The notes under the pieces were generated by a model that saw only the letters and a program-made list of their open reading frames with translations, ran no database searches and was not told where the DNA came from. Both the position numbers and the translations under genes were made by a program. Shown one piece after another: positions 26,575 to 35,754 of a DNA stretch of 64,000 bases (positions are counted from its first letter, which is position 1; every line of letters starts with the position of its first letter). This stretch comes from Psychrobacillus sp042944905 (lineage in GTDB: Bacteria; Bacillota; Bacilli; Bacillales_A; Planococcaceae), in assembly GCF_042944905.1 (NCBI RefSeq), contig NZ_CP168496.1:1054001-1118000 (forward strand). Reading direction: 5' to 3'.

Positions 26575-27035
26575 GGGCTTGTGGTATTGGTAGGGGCAGA
26601 TAGACTTGCTTTATGGGCTTATAGACATGTTTTATGGGCAAATGGATTTTGTAGGGGCAGATGCCATCCGATTAGGGGCAGATAGACTTGCTTTATGGGC
26701 TTATAGACATGTTTTATGGGCAAATGGATTTTGTAGGGGCAGATGCCATCCGATTAGGGGTGGATAGACTTGCTTTATGGGCTTATAGACATGTTTTATG
26801 GGCAGATGGATTTTGTAGGGGCAGATGCCATCCGATTAGGGGTGGATAGACTTGCTTTATGGGCTTATAGCCACGTTTAATGGGCAGATGGATTTTGTAG
26901 GGGCAGATGCCATCCGATTAGGGGTGGATAGACTTGCTTTATGGGCTTATAGACATGTTTAATGGGCAAATGGATTTTGTAGGGGCAGATGCCATCCATT
27001 TAGGGGTAGATAGACTTGCTTTAGGAGTTTATAAA
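26575..27035 (+). repeat. 82-bp tandem array built of 21/21/21/19-bp modules (locus 4)
   Basis: GACTTGCT begins at 26603, 26685, 26767, 26849, 26931 and 27013, exactly 82 bp apart (six units). The inner core GGGC falls at 26575, 26594, 26615, 26636, 26655, 26676 and 26697, giving spacings 19, 21, 21, 19, 21, 21. Copies are more alike than at locus 1, which shares the module GACTTGCTTTATGGGCWTAT. No ORF with a start site covers it. Confidence 0.93.
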
Positions 27036-27265
27036 AATTGAAGGTGTTTATAGCGACGAATTATACTTGCAAGATGACACAGTTTGGACTAATTAGAAGT
27101 AATATTTTGGACTTTCGTGCTTAAACAATAGCGATTAAAATGTAGCTTTGATAAAATAACGTTGATATGTTCTAATTGTGTGTCTAGCTTCAGATACAAG
27201 CTGTCCCGGGGAATTTCGGAACAATAAATGTGTGTGTCGCTTTTCTAAATAGAGGAGGATTTTAC
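27036..27265. other. Intergenic stretch with a possible dispersed-element fragment
   Basis: The only recognisable item is GTCTAGCTTCAGATACAAGC (27181-27200), which resembles the start of a common Bacillales intergenic repeat. The rest presumably contains the promoter of the GH13-like gene, but no clear hexamers stand out. Confidence 0.3.
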
Positions 27266-28705
27266 GTGAACGTTAAAAAGTGGTTTGTGGCCGCGTTATT
27301 AATAAGTGGACTTTGGTTAACAACGACTAAAGAGACGAATGCTGAGGCAAATGTTTCTATACATAACGAGAGTATTTACGATTTATATGTGGACCGTTAT
27401 TTTAATAAGGTAGTTTCGAATGATATTAATGTCAATGCCCAAGACCCAAATGCATTTGCTGGGGGAGATTTTCTTGGAATTGTAGAGAAGATGGATCATA
27501 TTAAAGATATGGGATTTACAATCATCTCAATTGGACCAGTTTTTGCTACTGACACATATGATGGAAAGCGTGTTCTAGATTTTAATGAGATTGAAAAAAG
27601 ATTTGGAACGCCAGAAGAGTTTCAAGAGCTTATAAAAGTAGCGCATAAAAAAGGGATGAAAATTGTCGTAGGATTCCCGTTGAATAATTTTAGTGAAAAC
27701 CATATTTGGAATATGGATCCTAAGAAAAAAGATTGGATTGTCAAAACTGAAAATGGTGTAATGCAAGTAGACCTCGCTAATCCAGAAGTACAGCATGAAT
27801 TAGAGAAAACGATAGTGGATTTTGCCAAAAAGTATGAAATTGATGGCGTAAAATTTTCCGAATTAGAAGGTGCACCTACTTCATTTCTTAATGAAATGAT
27901 TGCTGATATTAAAGAAGTACGTAATCCAATGTATGCTATTGCTTTAGAAGAATCAGATGCAAACTTTGATACACATTATTCCAATCAATTACTCGTGGAT
28001 TTTAGAGAAGCATTTAAAAATACGGATTTACCTTCAGAAGGAATTGCTTCTACAAATGATAATGATTTACTAATGATTGATCAATTGAATACAGAGAGAT
28101 TTACTTACTTTAGTGCGCTTGAGAATATGTTCCCTCCAACGCGCATTAAAACAGCAATGGGTGCAATTCTTGCCATGTCCGGAGTGCCATATATGAGTTA
28201 TGGTACGGAAATCGCTATGAATGGACAAATCCCTCAAGAAAGCCATCAAGTGATGAACTTTCGAGTGGATGAAGATATTACAAATTATTTAAAAGATATC
28301 AATTCTATTCGCAATAAATCGGAAACACTTCGTACAGGTAAAACAGAACTGTTGAAAAACGAGAACGGTTATATTGTATTTAAACGTTATTCAGATAAAG
28401 AAACGTTTATTGTAGTTGTGAACAATACAAGTGCTACGCAACGAATCGACTTATCGAGTGATGTCGTGGGGGAAAATAAAGAACTTCGAGGAATATTCGA
28501 ATCTGATATAGTTCGTCCAGACGATGATGGGCAATATAGATTAGTACTAGATCGTGAGCTCGTCGAAATTTATCAAGTAACCGACCGCAAAGGCTTAAAT
28601 ACAGCGTATATAGTTGCAATGTGTGTAGCATATCTTTTATTTATCTTATTTTTAGTTATCGTATGGAAAAAAGGAAAACAAAAAAGACGCGAAGTAAAGG
28701 AATAA
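27266..28705 (+). CDS. Membrane-anchored GH13 (alpha-amylase-like) protein, probably catalytically inactive
   Basis: A 479-residue secreted protein. A signal peptide (about 1-27) is followed by a GH13-like barrel (about 40-350), a C-terminal beta domain and a membrane anchor near 450-470 with a basic cytoplasmic tail. The start YDLYVDRYFN and AFAGGDFLGI resemble GH13. However, the region II position normally GFRxD reads GVKFSELEG, and the region IV position normally FxxNHD reads LLMIDQLNTE, so the nucleophile Asp and transition-state Asp appear lost. It may be a binding or scaffold protein. GTG 27266 has RBS GAGGAGG. Confidence 0.8.
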   Translation: MNVKKWFVAALLISGLWLTTTKETNAEANVSIHNESIYDLYVDRYFNKVVSNDINVNAQDPNAFAGGDFLGIVEKMDHIKDMGFTIISIGPVFATDTYDGKRVLDFNEIEKRFGTPEEFQELIKVAHKKGMKIVVGFPLNNFSENHIWNMDPKKKDWIVKTENGVMQVDLANPEVQHELEKTIVDFAKKYEIDGVKFSELEGAPTSFLNEMIADIKEVRNPMYAIALEESDANFDTHYSNQLLVDFREAFKNTDLPSEGIASTNDNDLLMIDQLNTERFTYFSALENMFPPTRIKTAMGAILAMSGVPYMSYGTEIAMNGQIPQESHQVMNFRVDEDITNYLKDINSIRNKSETLRTGKTELLKNENGYIVFKRYSDKETFIVVVNNTSATQRIDLSSDVVGENKELRGIFESDIVRPDDDGQYRLVLDRELVEIYQVTDRKGLNTAYIVAMCVAYLLFILFLVIVWKKGKQKRREVKE

Positions 28706-28710
28706 AAGTG

Positions 28711-28752
28711 GAAAATGAGCTGACTAATACTTGAGTCAGCTCATTTTCTCGT
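28711..28752. terminator. Terminator between convergent genes
   Basis: A 15-bp perfect stem GAAAATGAGCTGACT (28711-28725) / AGTCAGCTCATTTTC (28734-28748) lies between the GH13-like gene and the convergent DUF3231 gene. It may serve both. Confidence 0.85.
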
Positions 28753-29264
28753 TAATGTTTTTCTGGAAAGTCTACATGAAGCGGAGGAGGTACTAACCAT
28801 CCCTTACTTTTACTTAACTTTAGCAACTTCGCACCTAGTTGTGCTTTACTCGTATGAAATTGTCCATACATCATTCCTATATCCTCTCGTATTGACATAC
28901 CCATCGCTTGGCTACATGCAACCAAACCTGCAGCCACATCCATAGAAAGTGCTGCACAAATTTCTGGATCATTGAATCGAGCGCCAACGGGAATATCTTC
29001 CAGTCGTGCTACGGGACGAGCAGGTGGTGCAGGAGGAAGTCCAACTGCATTCACTTTTAATATTTTTTCTAGTTGCTTGCTTTCATCTTCCATGCATTGT
29101 ACTGCTTCTTCAATTATTTTTTTTAGGTCATCATCACCTGTATGATTGAAAAACGTTTGATAAGCTGCTATTAGCCCATTGTTAGTAGCTAGATTTGTCC
29201 AAATCCCAAATACTTCACCGTAATGCAATGGTTCATCACTCGGATTACCGCTTAATATTCCCAT
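28752..29264 (-). CDS. DUF3231 family protein
   Basis: A 170-residue single-domain member of DUF3231, helical and probably ferritin-like in fold, with the typical FGIWTNLATNNGLIAAYQTF, the Pro-rich VGLPPAPPARP linker and VPPPLHVDFPEK end. Function is unknown. ATG 29264 was preferred because GGAGTG lies five bases upstream; an upstream start at 29282 lacks an RBS. It stands alone. Confidence 0.8.
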   Translation of the reverse strand: MGILSGNPSDEPLHYGEVFGIWTNLATNNGLIAAYQTFFNHTGDDDLKKIIEEAVQCMEDESKQLEKILKVNAVGLPPAPPARPVARLEDIPVGARFNDPEICAALSMDVAAGLVACSQAMGMSIREDIGMMYGQFHTSKAQLGAKLLKLSKSKGWLVPPPLHVDFPEKH

Positions 29265-29412
29265 AATTACACTCCAAACCATAAAAGATTCGTGAATTTC
29301 TTCACGTATTTGTTATTATGAGGAGAAGTGACAGAATTATTCAGCTGAATAAAAATAACCGAAATTCTATAAATTAATAGAATTTCAGCCATAAAGTTTT
29401 AAAAGGTAAGTT

Positions 29413-30264
29413 TTAAGATAATTTATTTAAAAAGAATAAGGCCAAAGTATCTGGACCCGCATGTGCTCCAACAGTGGAGCCAATCAGATGAATTTCAATG
29501 CTTTTTGGATGATATCGTTCTTCTATTAATTGTTTTAGTTCAAGTGCTGTTGCTTCGTCATCCCCGTGACTAATTGCGATATTTTGTTCTTCTAAACGAT
29601 CGGCACGTTCTCCCATAACATCTATCATTCTTTTAATCACTTTTTTGCGTCCGCGTATTTTTTCGATTGGGACAAGTTTACCTTCTTCGACATGAAGAAG
29701 CGGTTTAATGTTGAGTAGTCCTCCAATAAATGCACTTGCTTTAGAAACTCTTCCACCACGAGCCATATAGTCTAAATCTTCCACTGTGAAAAGATGCTCC
29801 ATATGCATAGCAGAAAATCTAACTTTCTCTTCCATCATGGACAAACTCATTCCTTCATCTCTTAAACGAACTGCCTCTTTTATTAGAAGTCCAATTCCAA
29901 GGGATGCACATTTTGAATCGATAATGGTTAACTTTAAGTCTGGATACGTCTCCATTAACTGTTCTTTCATCATTACGGCTGTGCTATAAGTTCCAGAGAG
30001 GGCGGATGAAAGAGCGATATAAAAACCTTCTTCTCCAGTCTTTGCAAGCTCTTCAAATAGTGTTAAAAAAAGTTCTGGAGAAGCTTGAGAAGTTTTTGGT
30101 TGTTTTCCAGCGCGAATTGCTGCGTACACTTCTTTGGAATCAATGCCAATAATATCTTCATATTCGTCATTGTCTATATGCACTTTTAGCGGAATCAATT
30201 CTACATTATGTAATTCAAAAAAAGATTTAGGTAAATCACTAGCACTATCAGCAAATAATTTCAT
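29413..30264 (-). CDS. DegV family fatty-acid-binding protein
   Basis: A 283-residue DegV protein. These proteins bind a fatty acid and act as FakB subunits feeding the fatty acid kinase FakA. The N-terminal FADSASDLPKSFF and LSSALSGTYSTA carry the lipid head-group contacts, and the C-terminal IGSTVGAHAGPDTLALFF is conserved. ATG 30264 lies 6 bp from AGGAGG. It lies 15 bp behind the HAD gene, so one operon. It corresponds by neighbourhood to B. subtilis yitS. Confidence 0.92.
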   Translation of the reverse strand: MKLFADSASDLPKSFFELHNVELIPLKVHIDNDEYEDIIGIDSKEVYAAIRAGKQPKTSQASPELFLTLFEELAKTGEEGFYIALSSALSGTYSTAVMMKEQLMETYPDLKLTIIDSKCASLGIGLLIKEAVRLRDEGMSLSMMEEKVRFSAMHMEHLFTVEDLDYMARGGRVSKASAFIGGLLNIKPLLHVEEGKLVPIEKIRGRKKVIKRMIDVMGERADRLEEQNIAISHGDDEATALELKQLIEERYHPKSIEIHLIGSTVGAHAGPDTLALFFLNKLS

Positions 30265-30279
30265 GTCCATCCTCCTAAA

Positions 30280-31098
30280 TTACGATAATTTTTTTAACTT
30301 CAATCGGTCCATTAAAAATTCTGCAATACCATCTTCATTATTTGTTAAAGTAACTTCATTTGCAATGTTTTGAAGTGGCGCAATTGCATTCCCCATTGCA
30401 ACACCAATTCCTGCATAGTCAATCATTTCTAAATCATTGTCTTCATCACCAAAAGCGATAATTCGTTCTTTTGGAATATCTAAATAATCGGAGACTTGCG
30501 CTAAACCAACCGCCTTGTTTAAGCCATGACGCACTATTTCAATTATATCCCAAGGAGCTCCCCAACGACGGTGGTCAATTACTTCGGCATGTACATCTCG
30601 TAAATGATTACGAACCAAGTCTACAGAACCTTCCTCTGCATGAATGAGTAAGCTTGTCGGATCCGTTTTCAAGAAAGTTCGTAAATCGCCAGTAGTAATA
30701 TGTGGATTTCCTAGTGCAAACGCAGAAATCATTTGTTCATCATGATGATGTAAGTACACGTCATCTAACACTTCTGCAAGCATGTTTTTAATAGAATAGC
30801 TTTGAACTGCTTCTACAACTTCTTTAACAACATGAAGTTCAATCGGTTTATGAATTGTATTCCAGGAAGAATCTGTTGGATGATGGACAAAAGCCCCATT
30901 AAAGTTGACGATTGGCGTATGTAATCCAAGCTCCTTATAATACATCTCACTAGATCTATATGGTCTACCAGTCGCGATCATTACTTCATGACCTTCGCTT
31001 TTGGCTTGTAGTAGTATACTCTTCGTTTTATGTGAAATTACCTTCTCATCTGTTAATAAAGTTCCATCTAAATCTAAAACAATTAAGTGTCGTTGCAT
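30280..31098 (-). CDS. Cof-type HAD-IIB phosphatase (YitU-like)
   Basis: A 272-residue HAD hydrolase. Motif I is DLDGTLL (residues 9-15), motif II is in IATGRPY, and the C-terminal motif IV is AFGDEDNDLEMI; the C2 cap is intermediate. Likely substrates are sugar phosphates or FMN, as for other Cof proteins. RBS AAGGAGA precedes ATG 31098. It is the first gene of the pair with DegV and divergent from the YitV esterase. Confidence 0.9.
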   Translation of the reverse strand: MQRHLIVLDLDGTLLTDEKVISHKTKSILLQAKSEGHEVMIATGRPYRSSEMYYKELGLHTPIVNFNGAFVHHPTDSSWNTIHKPIELHVVKEVVEAVQSYSIKNMLAEVLDDVYLHHHDEQMISAFALGNPHITTGDLRTFLKTDPTSLLIHAEEGSVDLVRNHLRDVHAEVIDHRRWGAPWDIIEIVRHGLNKAVGLAQVSDYLDIPKERIIAFGDEDNDLEMIDYAGIGVAMGNAIAPLQNIANEVTLTNNEDGIAEFLMDRLKLKKLS

Positions 31099-31229
31099 AT
31101 TAAATTCTCCTTTCCTTCTATTAAAGTGTATCGTTTTCCAGTTTAAACGTCAAAATGAAAGGAAACAGTCTTTTGGACATATCCAATTACTTTGTTAAAA
31201 TAATATTAAAGAGGAAAGGTGGGCTACGA

Positions 31230-31988
31230 ATGATCGTACAATTGGAATCATGGAGTAATATACCTTTACTACATATTTATACGAATCAAACAAATAATCA
31301 TTCTCCTATTGTCATCTTTTTACATGGTTTTGATAGTGCGAAAGAGCACAATCTGCATTATGCCTATCAATTAGCAAATAGAGGATGCCGGGTAATTTTA
31401 CCGGATGCGCATTTACACGGTGACAGAGACGAAAAATTAGATCAAGTCGAAATAAGTCTTCGCTTTTGGGAAACGGTGCTAACTTCCATTGAGGAAGTAG
31501 GAAAATTGAAAGAAGAACTAAGAACAAGAGGTTATTGGACCGATCAAAAAATCGGTATTGGTGGAACTTCGATGGGTGGAATTACTGCACTTGGTTGCTT
31601 AACTGTCTATCCGTGGATCCATGCTTCCGCAATAATGATGGGAACTCCGAGTTATGTTCAATTAGCAAAAGCCCAAATCGAACAAATTGAGCAAAAGGGA
31701 TTTCCGATACCTTTGAATTCGGAGGAAAAGGACAATATGTTCCATACCTTATCTACATTTGATGCTTCCATTCATATGGAGAGACTTGCAAATAAGTCTT
31801 TGTTTTTTTGGCATGGAGAAAAAGACGCTATTGTTCCTTTTGCGCCAACCGCTCATTTTATTGAGGAGTATGAAAAACAATATGGGAATGAACAATTAGT
31901 TTTTATGAAAGAAAAAAAGGCAGGTCATGCAGTTAACCGTAAAGGATTATTAGCAGCAACTAAATGGCTTGCAAACAATTTGGCATAA
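31230..31988 (+). CDS. yitV: Alpha/beta hydrolase, YitV family esterase
   Basis: A 252-residue alpha/beta hydrolase. The oxyanion segment is VIFLHGFDSAKEHN, the nucleophile elbow is GIGGTSMGG, an acidic residue is available in WHGEKDAIVPF, and the catalytic His is in KAGHAVNRKG. Start ATG 31230 has AAAGGTGG 8 bp upstream; earlier in-frame starts read non-coding sequence. Adjacent to yitW as in B. subtilis. Substrate unknown. Confidence 0.9.
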   Translation: MIVQLESWSNIPLLHIYTNQTNNHSPIVIFLHGFDSAKEHNLHYAYQLANRGCRVILPDAHLHGDRDEKLDQVEISLRFWETVLTSIEEVGKLKEELRTRGYWTDQKIGIGGTSMGGITALGCLTVYPWIHASAIMMGTPSYVQLAKAQIEQIEQKGFPIPLNSEEKDNMFHTLSTFDASIHMERLANKSLFFWHGEKDAIVPFAPTAHFIEEYEKQYGNEQLVFMKEKKAGHAVNRKGLLAATKWLANNLA

Positions 31989-32035
31989 TGAAAGGACTTT
32001 GTTATGATGAACAAAAGTAGTAAGGGGGATTTATA

Positions 32036-32344
32036 ATGGATCAAGATATGAAAGATAGTATGATGGGTGCACTCGAAAATGTAATTGACCCAGAACTAGG
32101 GGTCGATATTGTTAATTTAGGTTTAGTTTATGATGTAGAGTTGACGGAAGAAGGTACTGCAACTGTTACGATGACGCTTACTTCTATCGGTTGTCCAATG
32201 GGGCCAATGATTGTAGATCAAGTTAAAACCGCGCTAGGTGAATTACCAGAAGTGAAGGAAACAGAAGTAAATGTCGTTTTCAATCCACCATGGTCAAGAG
32301 ATAATATGTCTCGCTATGCGAAAATTGCATTGGGCATTCGATAA
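32036..32344 (+). CDS. yitW: MIP18/SufT family Fe-S assembly protein YitW (DUF59)
   Basis: A 102-residue DUF59 protein with VIDPELGVDIVNLGLVYDV near the start and the Cys-containing LTSIGCPMGP at mid-length. Related SufT/MIP18 proteins help mature iron-sulfur proteins. RBS AAGGGGGA precedes the ATG. It is probably co-transcribed with yitV and is followed by a strong terminator. Confidence 0.93.
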   Translation: MDQDMKDSMMGALENVIDPELGVDIVNLGLVYDVELTEEGTATVTMTLTSIGCPMGPMIVDQVKTALGELPEVKETEVNVVFNPPWSRDNMSRYAKIALGIR

Positions 32345-32366
32345 AAACATCATGATTAACTTGAAC

Positions 32367-32407
32367 AAATTAGGGAAACTCTCATACTAGGAGTTTCCCT
32401 AATTTTT
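32367..32407. terminator. Terminator after yitW
   Basis: A 15-bp stem AAATTAGGGAAACTC / GAGTTTCCCTAATTT, followed by T. It also sits at the 3-prime end of the convergent fnr gene. Confidence 0.92.
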
Positions 32408-32433
32408 ATGTCTTTAATAGAAGCAATTCCACT

Positions 32434-33135
32434 TTAATCTATTCTACATATTTGAAGAGGACAATGATCACACTCAATTTCTTTTCGTAAAAAATTGATA
32501 TCGTGAATAGTTATAAGACCTTTATTAAGCGTAATGACACCAGACTTTTTAATATCGTTTAACATTCGATTGACAACTTCTCTACTTGTTGCACAAAGAT
32601 TAGCTATTTCTTGATTGGTCAAATGATGATCTATGATAATACTGCCATCCTCTTGAAGAATTCCGTAAGTATTCGAAAGACGAACTAATGTTGAAAAAAG
32701 AGCTCCCTTTTTCCCGTGTAGTAGTAAATCCCGAAATCGTGTCTCGTTTTTTAAATGATTCAGTTGAATAACTTTCATCCATTCCATCATAAGTTCGGGA
32801 GAAGAAGTTAAGAATTTTTCCAATTGGAATCGAGATAGTGCAATTATTTTTGTAGGCTCTATAGTATGAGCAGATACAGAATGATATACTGTTTCACAAA
32901 AAACAGTAGTTTCTCCAATAATACATTGTGAACCTGTAATTTTAAGTGTAAATAATCTGCCGCTTTCCGTATCTTTCGTAATTCTTACTGAACCTTCTAA
33001 AACAAAATACACTTCATCGGAACGTTCCCCTTCATGAAATATAGGACAATCTTTTTCTATTTTATTAATGGACCCAAATTGTTCGAATAATGAATAAATC
33101 CCCGTGAATGAAGGGATATTCTCGTTCATATACAT
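32434..33135 (-). CDS. fnr: Fnr-type oxygen/redox regulator with C-terminal Fe-S site
   Basis: A 233-residue Crp/Fnr regulator. The cyclic-nucleotide-like beta barrel spans about 15-125, the dimer helix about 110-140, and the HTH about 170-200 (LTNQEIANLCATSREVVNR). The C-terminus has CX2CX4C at Cys222, Cys225 and Cys230, and an Asp lies at 136. These four positions are each offset by five from the known B. subtilis Fnr cluster ligands (C227, C230, C235, D141), strong evidence for a [4Fe-4S] sensor of the same type. ATG 33135 has AAAGG six bases upstream. Divergent from clpB; narK is not adjacent. Confidence 0.88.
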   Translation of the reverse strand: MYMNENIPSFTGIYSLFEQFGSINKIEKDCPIFHEGERSDEVYFVLEGSVRITKDTESGRLFTLKITGSQCIIGETTVFCETVYHSVSAHTIEPTKIIALSRFQLEKFLTSSPELMMEWMKVIQLNHLKNETRFRDLLLHGKKGALFSTLVRLSNTYGILQEDGSIIIDHHLTNQEIANLCATSREVVNRMLNDIKKSGVITLNKGLITIHDINFLRKEIECDHCPLQICRID

Positions 33136-33249
33136 TCACAACCTTTCCATTATTATAACAATAATAGCATAATAACTTGTACTTATTGTGCAAATAAGAA
33201 AAAATCACTTTTCTTTACAAATTACAGGAAAGAATACTATAATAACATT

Positions 33250-33266
33250 GGTCAAAGAAGGTCAAA
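33250..33266 (+). promoter_or_regulatory. CtsR operator
   Basis: GGTCAAA at 33250-33256 and GGTCAAA at 33260-33266 are separated by GAA. This matches the CtsR heptanucleotide tandem repeat RGTCAAA-NAN-RGTCAAA exactly. It lies 26 bp before the clpB start and should repress it in unstressed cells. Confidence 0.92.
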
Positions 33267-33292
33267 CTTTATCTAAAAGGAGATGTTTCGTA

Positions 33293-35419
33293 ATGCAAAT
33301 GAAACAAACAGATGAAAAAAGTCCGTTAGAAACATATGGACGTAATTTAGTTACCGCTGTAAAAGAAGGAAAAATGGATCCTGTCATTGGGCGTGACCAA
33401 GAAATACGGGATGTTATTCGTATATTATCTAGAAAAACAAAAAATAATCCCGTATTAATAGGAGAACCAGGTGTTGGTAAAACAGCAATTGTAGAAGGAT
33501 TAGCGCAAAGGATTGTGCGAAAAGATGTTCCAGAAGGTTTAAAAGAAAAAGAAATTTATGAACTAGACATGAGCTCTTTAATAGCAGGTGCGAAATACCG
33601 CGGGGAATTCGAAGAACGATTACAAGCGGTATTAAAGCAAGTGAAAGATAGCGAAGGACAAATTATTTTATTTATAGATGAGATTCATACAATTGTTGGA
33701 GCAGGGAAATCAGATGGTGCAATGGACGCAGGGAATATGTTGAAACCAATGTTGGCCCGTGGGGAATTGCATTGTATCGGAGCAACTACATTGGATGAAT
33801 ACCGCATGTATATTGAAAAAGATCCGGCACTGGAAAGAAGGTTCCAACAAGTTCTTGTAAGAGAGCCCTCCGTTGAAGATACGGTTTCCATTTTACGTGG
33901 GCTAAAAGAACGCTTTGAATTGCATCACGGTGTTCGTATTCATGACCGAGCAATTGTTGCAGCTGCGGAATTATCTAATCGTTATATTACAGAACGTTTT
34001 TTACCAGACAAAGCTATTGATTTAGTGGACGAAGCATGTGCAATGATTCGAACAGAAATTGACTCCATGCCACAAGAGCTTGATGAAGTGACTCGAAAAA
34101 TGATGCAGCTTCAAATTGAAGAACAAGCATTAATGAAGGAAAAAGACGCAGCCAGTAAAAAAAGATTAGAACAAATACGTCAAGACTTAAAAGAATTAGA
34201 GCAATCTACAAGTGAGATGCGCAACAAATGGGAAAAAGAAAAAGAAGCGATTCAAGTTATTCAACAAAAAAGAGAAGAACTTGACCGATATCGTCGAGAA
34301 TTAGAAGATGCAGAAAATAAGTATGATTTAAATAAAGCTGCCGAGCTTCGCCACGGGAAAATTCCTTCCTTAGAAAAAGAGCTTCAAGTATACGAACAAC
34401 AAGTCAACGAAGAAACAGAATCACGCTTGTTACGAGAAGAAGTAACTGCGGAAGAAATTGCCTCCATCGTTTCTAGATGGACTGGAATTCCAGTGACAAA
34501 ATTGGTAGAGGGAGAACGGGAAAAGCTTCTTCGTTTAAAAGAAACTCTTGGGGAACGAGTAGTCGGACAGGATCAAGCAGTGCAATTAGTAACAGAAGCG
34601 GTGTGGCGAGCACGAGCTGGTATTAAAGATCCTCGGAAACCTATTGGATCCTTCCTATTTTTAGGGCCAACAGGTGTAGGGAAAACAGAACTTGCCAAGT
34701 CGCTTGCAGCAAACTTATTTGATTCGGAAGAGCATTTTATCCGCATTGATATGTCTGAGTATATGGAAAAACATAGTGTGTCTAGACTAGTAGGTGCACC
34801 TCCAGGCTATATTGGATATGAAGAAGGTGGCCAACTAACCGAAGCAGTTCGGAGAAACCCTTACGCTGTTGTGTTATTAGATGAAATAGAAAAAGCACAC
34901 CCAGATGTTGCGAATATATTATTGCAATTAATGGACGATGGGCGCATTACCGATAGCCAAGGCAGAATCGTTCATTTTACAAACACGGTCGTCATATTAA
35001 CTTCTAATATTGGATCACAATTTCTTGGAAATAGTACAGGGATTATTAGCGAAGAGGAAGAAAGTCTTGTAATGGCATCTTTAAGGGAACATTTTAAACC
35101 AGAGCTATTAAATCGATTAGATGATATTATTATGTTCCACTCTTTAACCACTCAACATTTTGAAAAAATTACCGAAAAATATGTCAAACAATTGCAAGAT
35201 CGTGTTCACGAACAAGAAATAAATTTGCAAGTGGATGCAGCAGTTCTTAAATGGATTGTTTCAGAAGGCACGGACGCTGTATTTGGTGCAAGACCATTAA
35301 AACGTTTTATTCAACGACATTTAGAAACAGCAGTAGCGAAACTACTAATCGGAGGAACGATTCTTCCAGGAAGTACAATAGAAGCAACCATTGAAGAAGG
35401 CCAATTAGTTATTAAATAG
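33293..35419 (+). CDS. clpB: ClpB-type disaggregase lacking the N-terminal domain
   Basis: A 708-residue Hsp100 AAA+ unfoldase. NBD1 Walker A GEPGVGKT lies at about 57-64. The long ClpB middle coiled coil follows (about 250-370, with EEQALMKEKDAASKKRLEQI), then NBD2 with Walker A GPTGVGKT (about 460) and LLDEIEKAHPDV. The usual N-terminal repeat domain of about 140 residues is absent. No ClpP-docking IGF/L loop is evident, so it should refold with DnaK rather than degrade. ATG 33293 has AAAAGGAGA upstream; an in-frame ATG at 33188 lies before the CtsR box and is rejected. Confidence 0.9.
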   Translation: MQMKQTDEKSPLETYGRNLVTAVKEGKMDPVIGRDQEIRDVIRILSRKTKNNPVLIGEPGVGKTAIVEGLAQRIVRKDVPEGLKEKEIYELDMSSLIAGAKYRGEFEERLQAVLKQVKDSEGQIILFIDEIHTIVGAGKSDGAMDAGNMLKPMLARGELHCIGATTLDEYRMYIEKDPALERRFQQVLVREPSVEDTVSILRGLKERFELHHGVRIHDRAIVAAAELSNRYITERFLPDKAIDLVDEACAMIRTEIDSMPQELDEVTRKMMQLQIEEQALMKEKDAASKKRLEQIRQDLKELEQSTSEMRNKWEKEKEAIQVIQQKREELDRYRRELEDAENKYDLNKAAELRHGKIPSLEKELQVYEQQVNEETESRLLREEVTAEEIASIVSRWTGIPVTKLVEGEREKLLRLKETLGERVVGQDQAVQLVTEAVWRARAGIKDPRKPIGSFLFLGPTGVGKTELAKSLAANLFDSEEHFIRIDMSEYMEKHSVSRLVGAPPGYIGYEEGGQLTEAVRRNPYAVVLLDEIEKAHPDVANILLQLMDDGRITDSQGRIVHFTNTVVILTSNIGSQFLGNSTGIISEEEESLVMASLREHFKPELLNRLDDIIMFHSLTTQHFEKITEKYVKQLQDRVHEQEINLQVDAAVLKWIVSEGTDAVFGARPLKRFIQRHLETAVAKLLIGGTILPGSTIEATIEEGQLVIK

Positions 35420-35531
35420 AAAGTATGTTGATTAACCATTTTATTGAACTTTAATAAGTAAAGTCCATTTAAACCATTTGCATTTCCACGTTTTCGGTTT
35501 ACTTTGGATATTTTAGAAATAATGTGTTATA
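35420..35531. other. Intergenic stretch after clpB
   Basis: No terminator, gene or clear motif is visible between the clpB stop and the palindromic element. The region 35420-36375 as a whole is repeat-rich and holds no credible gene. Confidence 0.4.
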
Positions 35532-35670
35532 TTGACCGCCGGGATTTTCGCTGCATGGCGGACGCTTTCCGCAGGGTGTGCGATGAGCCTTCACCGTCGC
35601 TACGCGCCGTTGTGAAGTCTCATTTTGCTCACTTGATCCTGCTGGAGTCGCCGCCCAGCCGCGAAAATCC
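35532..35670 (+). repeat. GC-rich palindromic interspersed element, copy 1
   Basis: The ends GGATTTTCGC (35542-35551) and GCGAAAATCC (35661-35670) are perfect inverted repeats. Inner blocks GGCGGACGCTTTCCGC, GCGATGAGCC and GGAGTCGCCGCC match a dispersed element common in Bacillales intergenic regions. It is homologous, in reverse orientation, to 35977-36110. Confidence 0.82.
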
Positions 35671-35754
35671 ATCTAATTTGCTAACTATTCCGCATCACTA
35701 CTATATTTCGTTCAATATTATGAAGGGGTTTCTAAAATAAAATCCAATAAATGG

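Noticed and set aside
26575..27035. CRISPR array
   Set aside because: Units are directly abutting 82-bp repeats with no unique spacers, and there are no cas genes.
27181..27214. Full copy of a known Bacillales dispersed repeat
   Set aside because: Only about 20-30 bp resemble such an element; too short to call.
35504..35740. 78-residue plus-strand ORF after clpB
   Set aside because: It runs through a GC-rich palindromic element that is repeated elsewhere; open by composition only.
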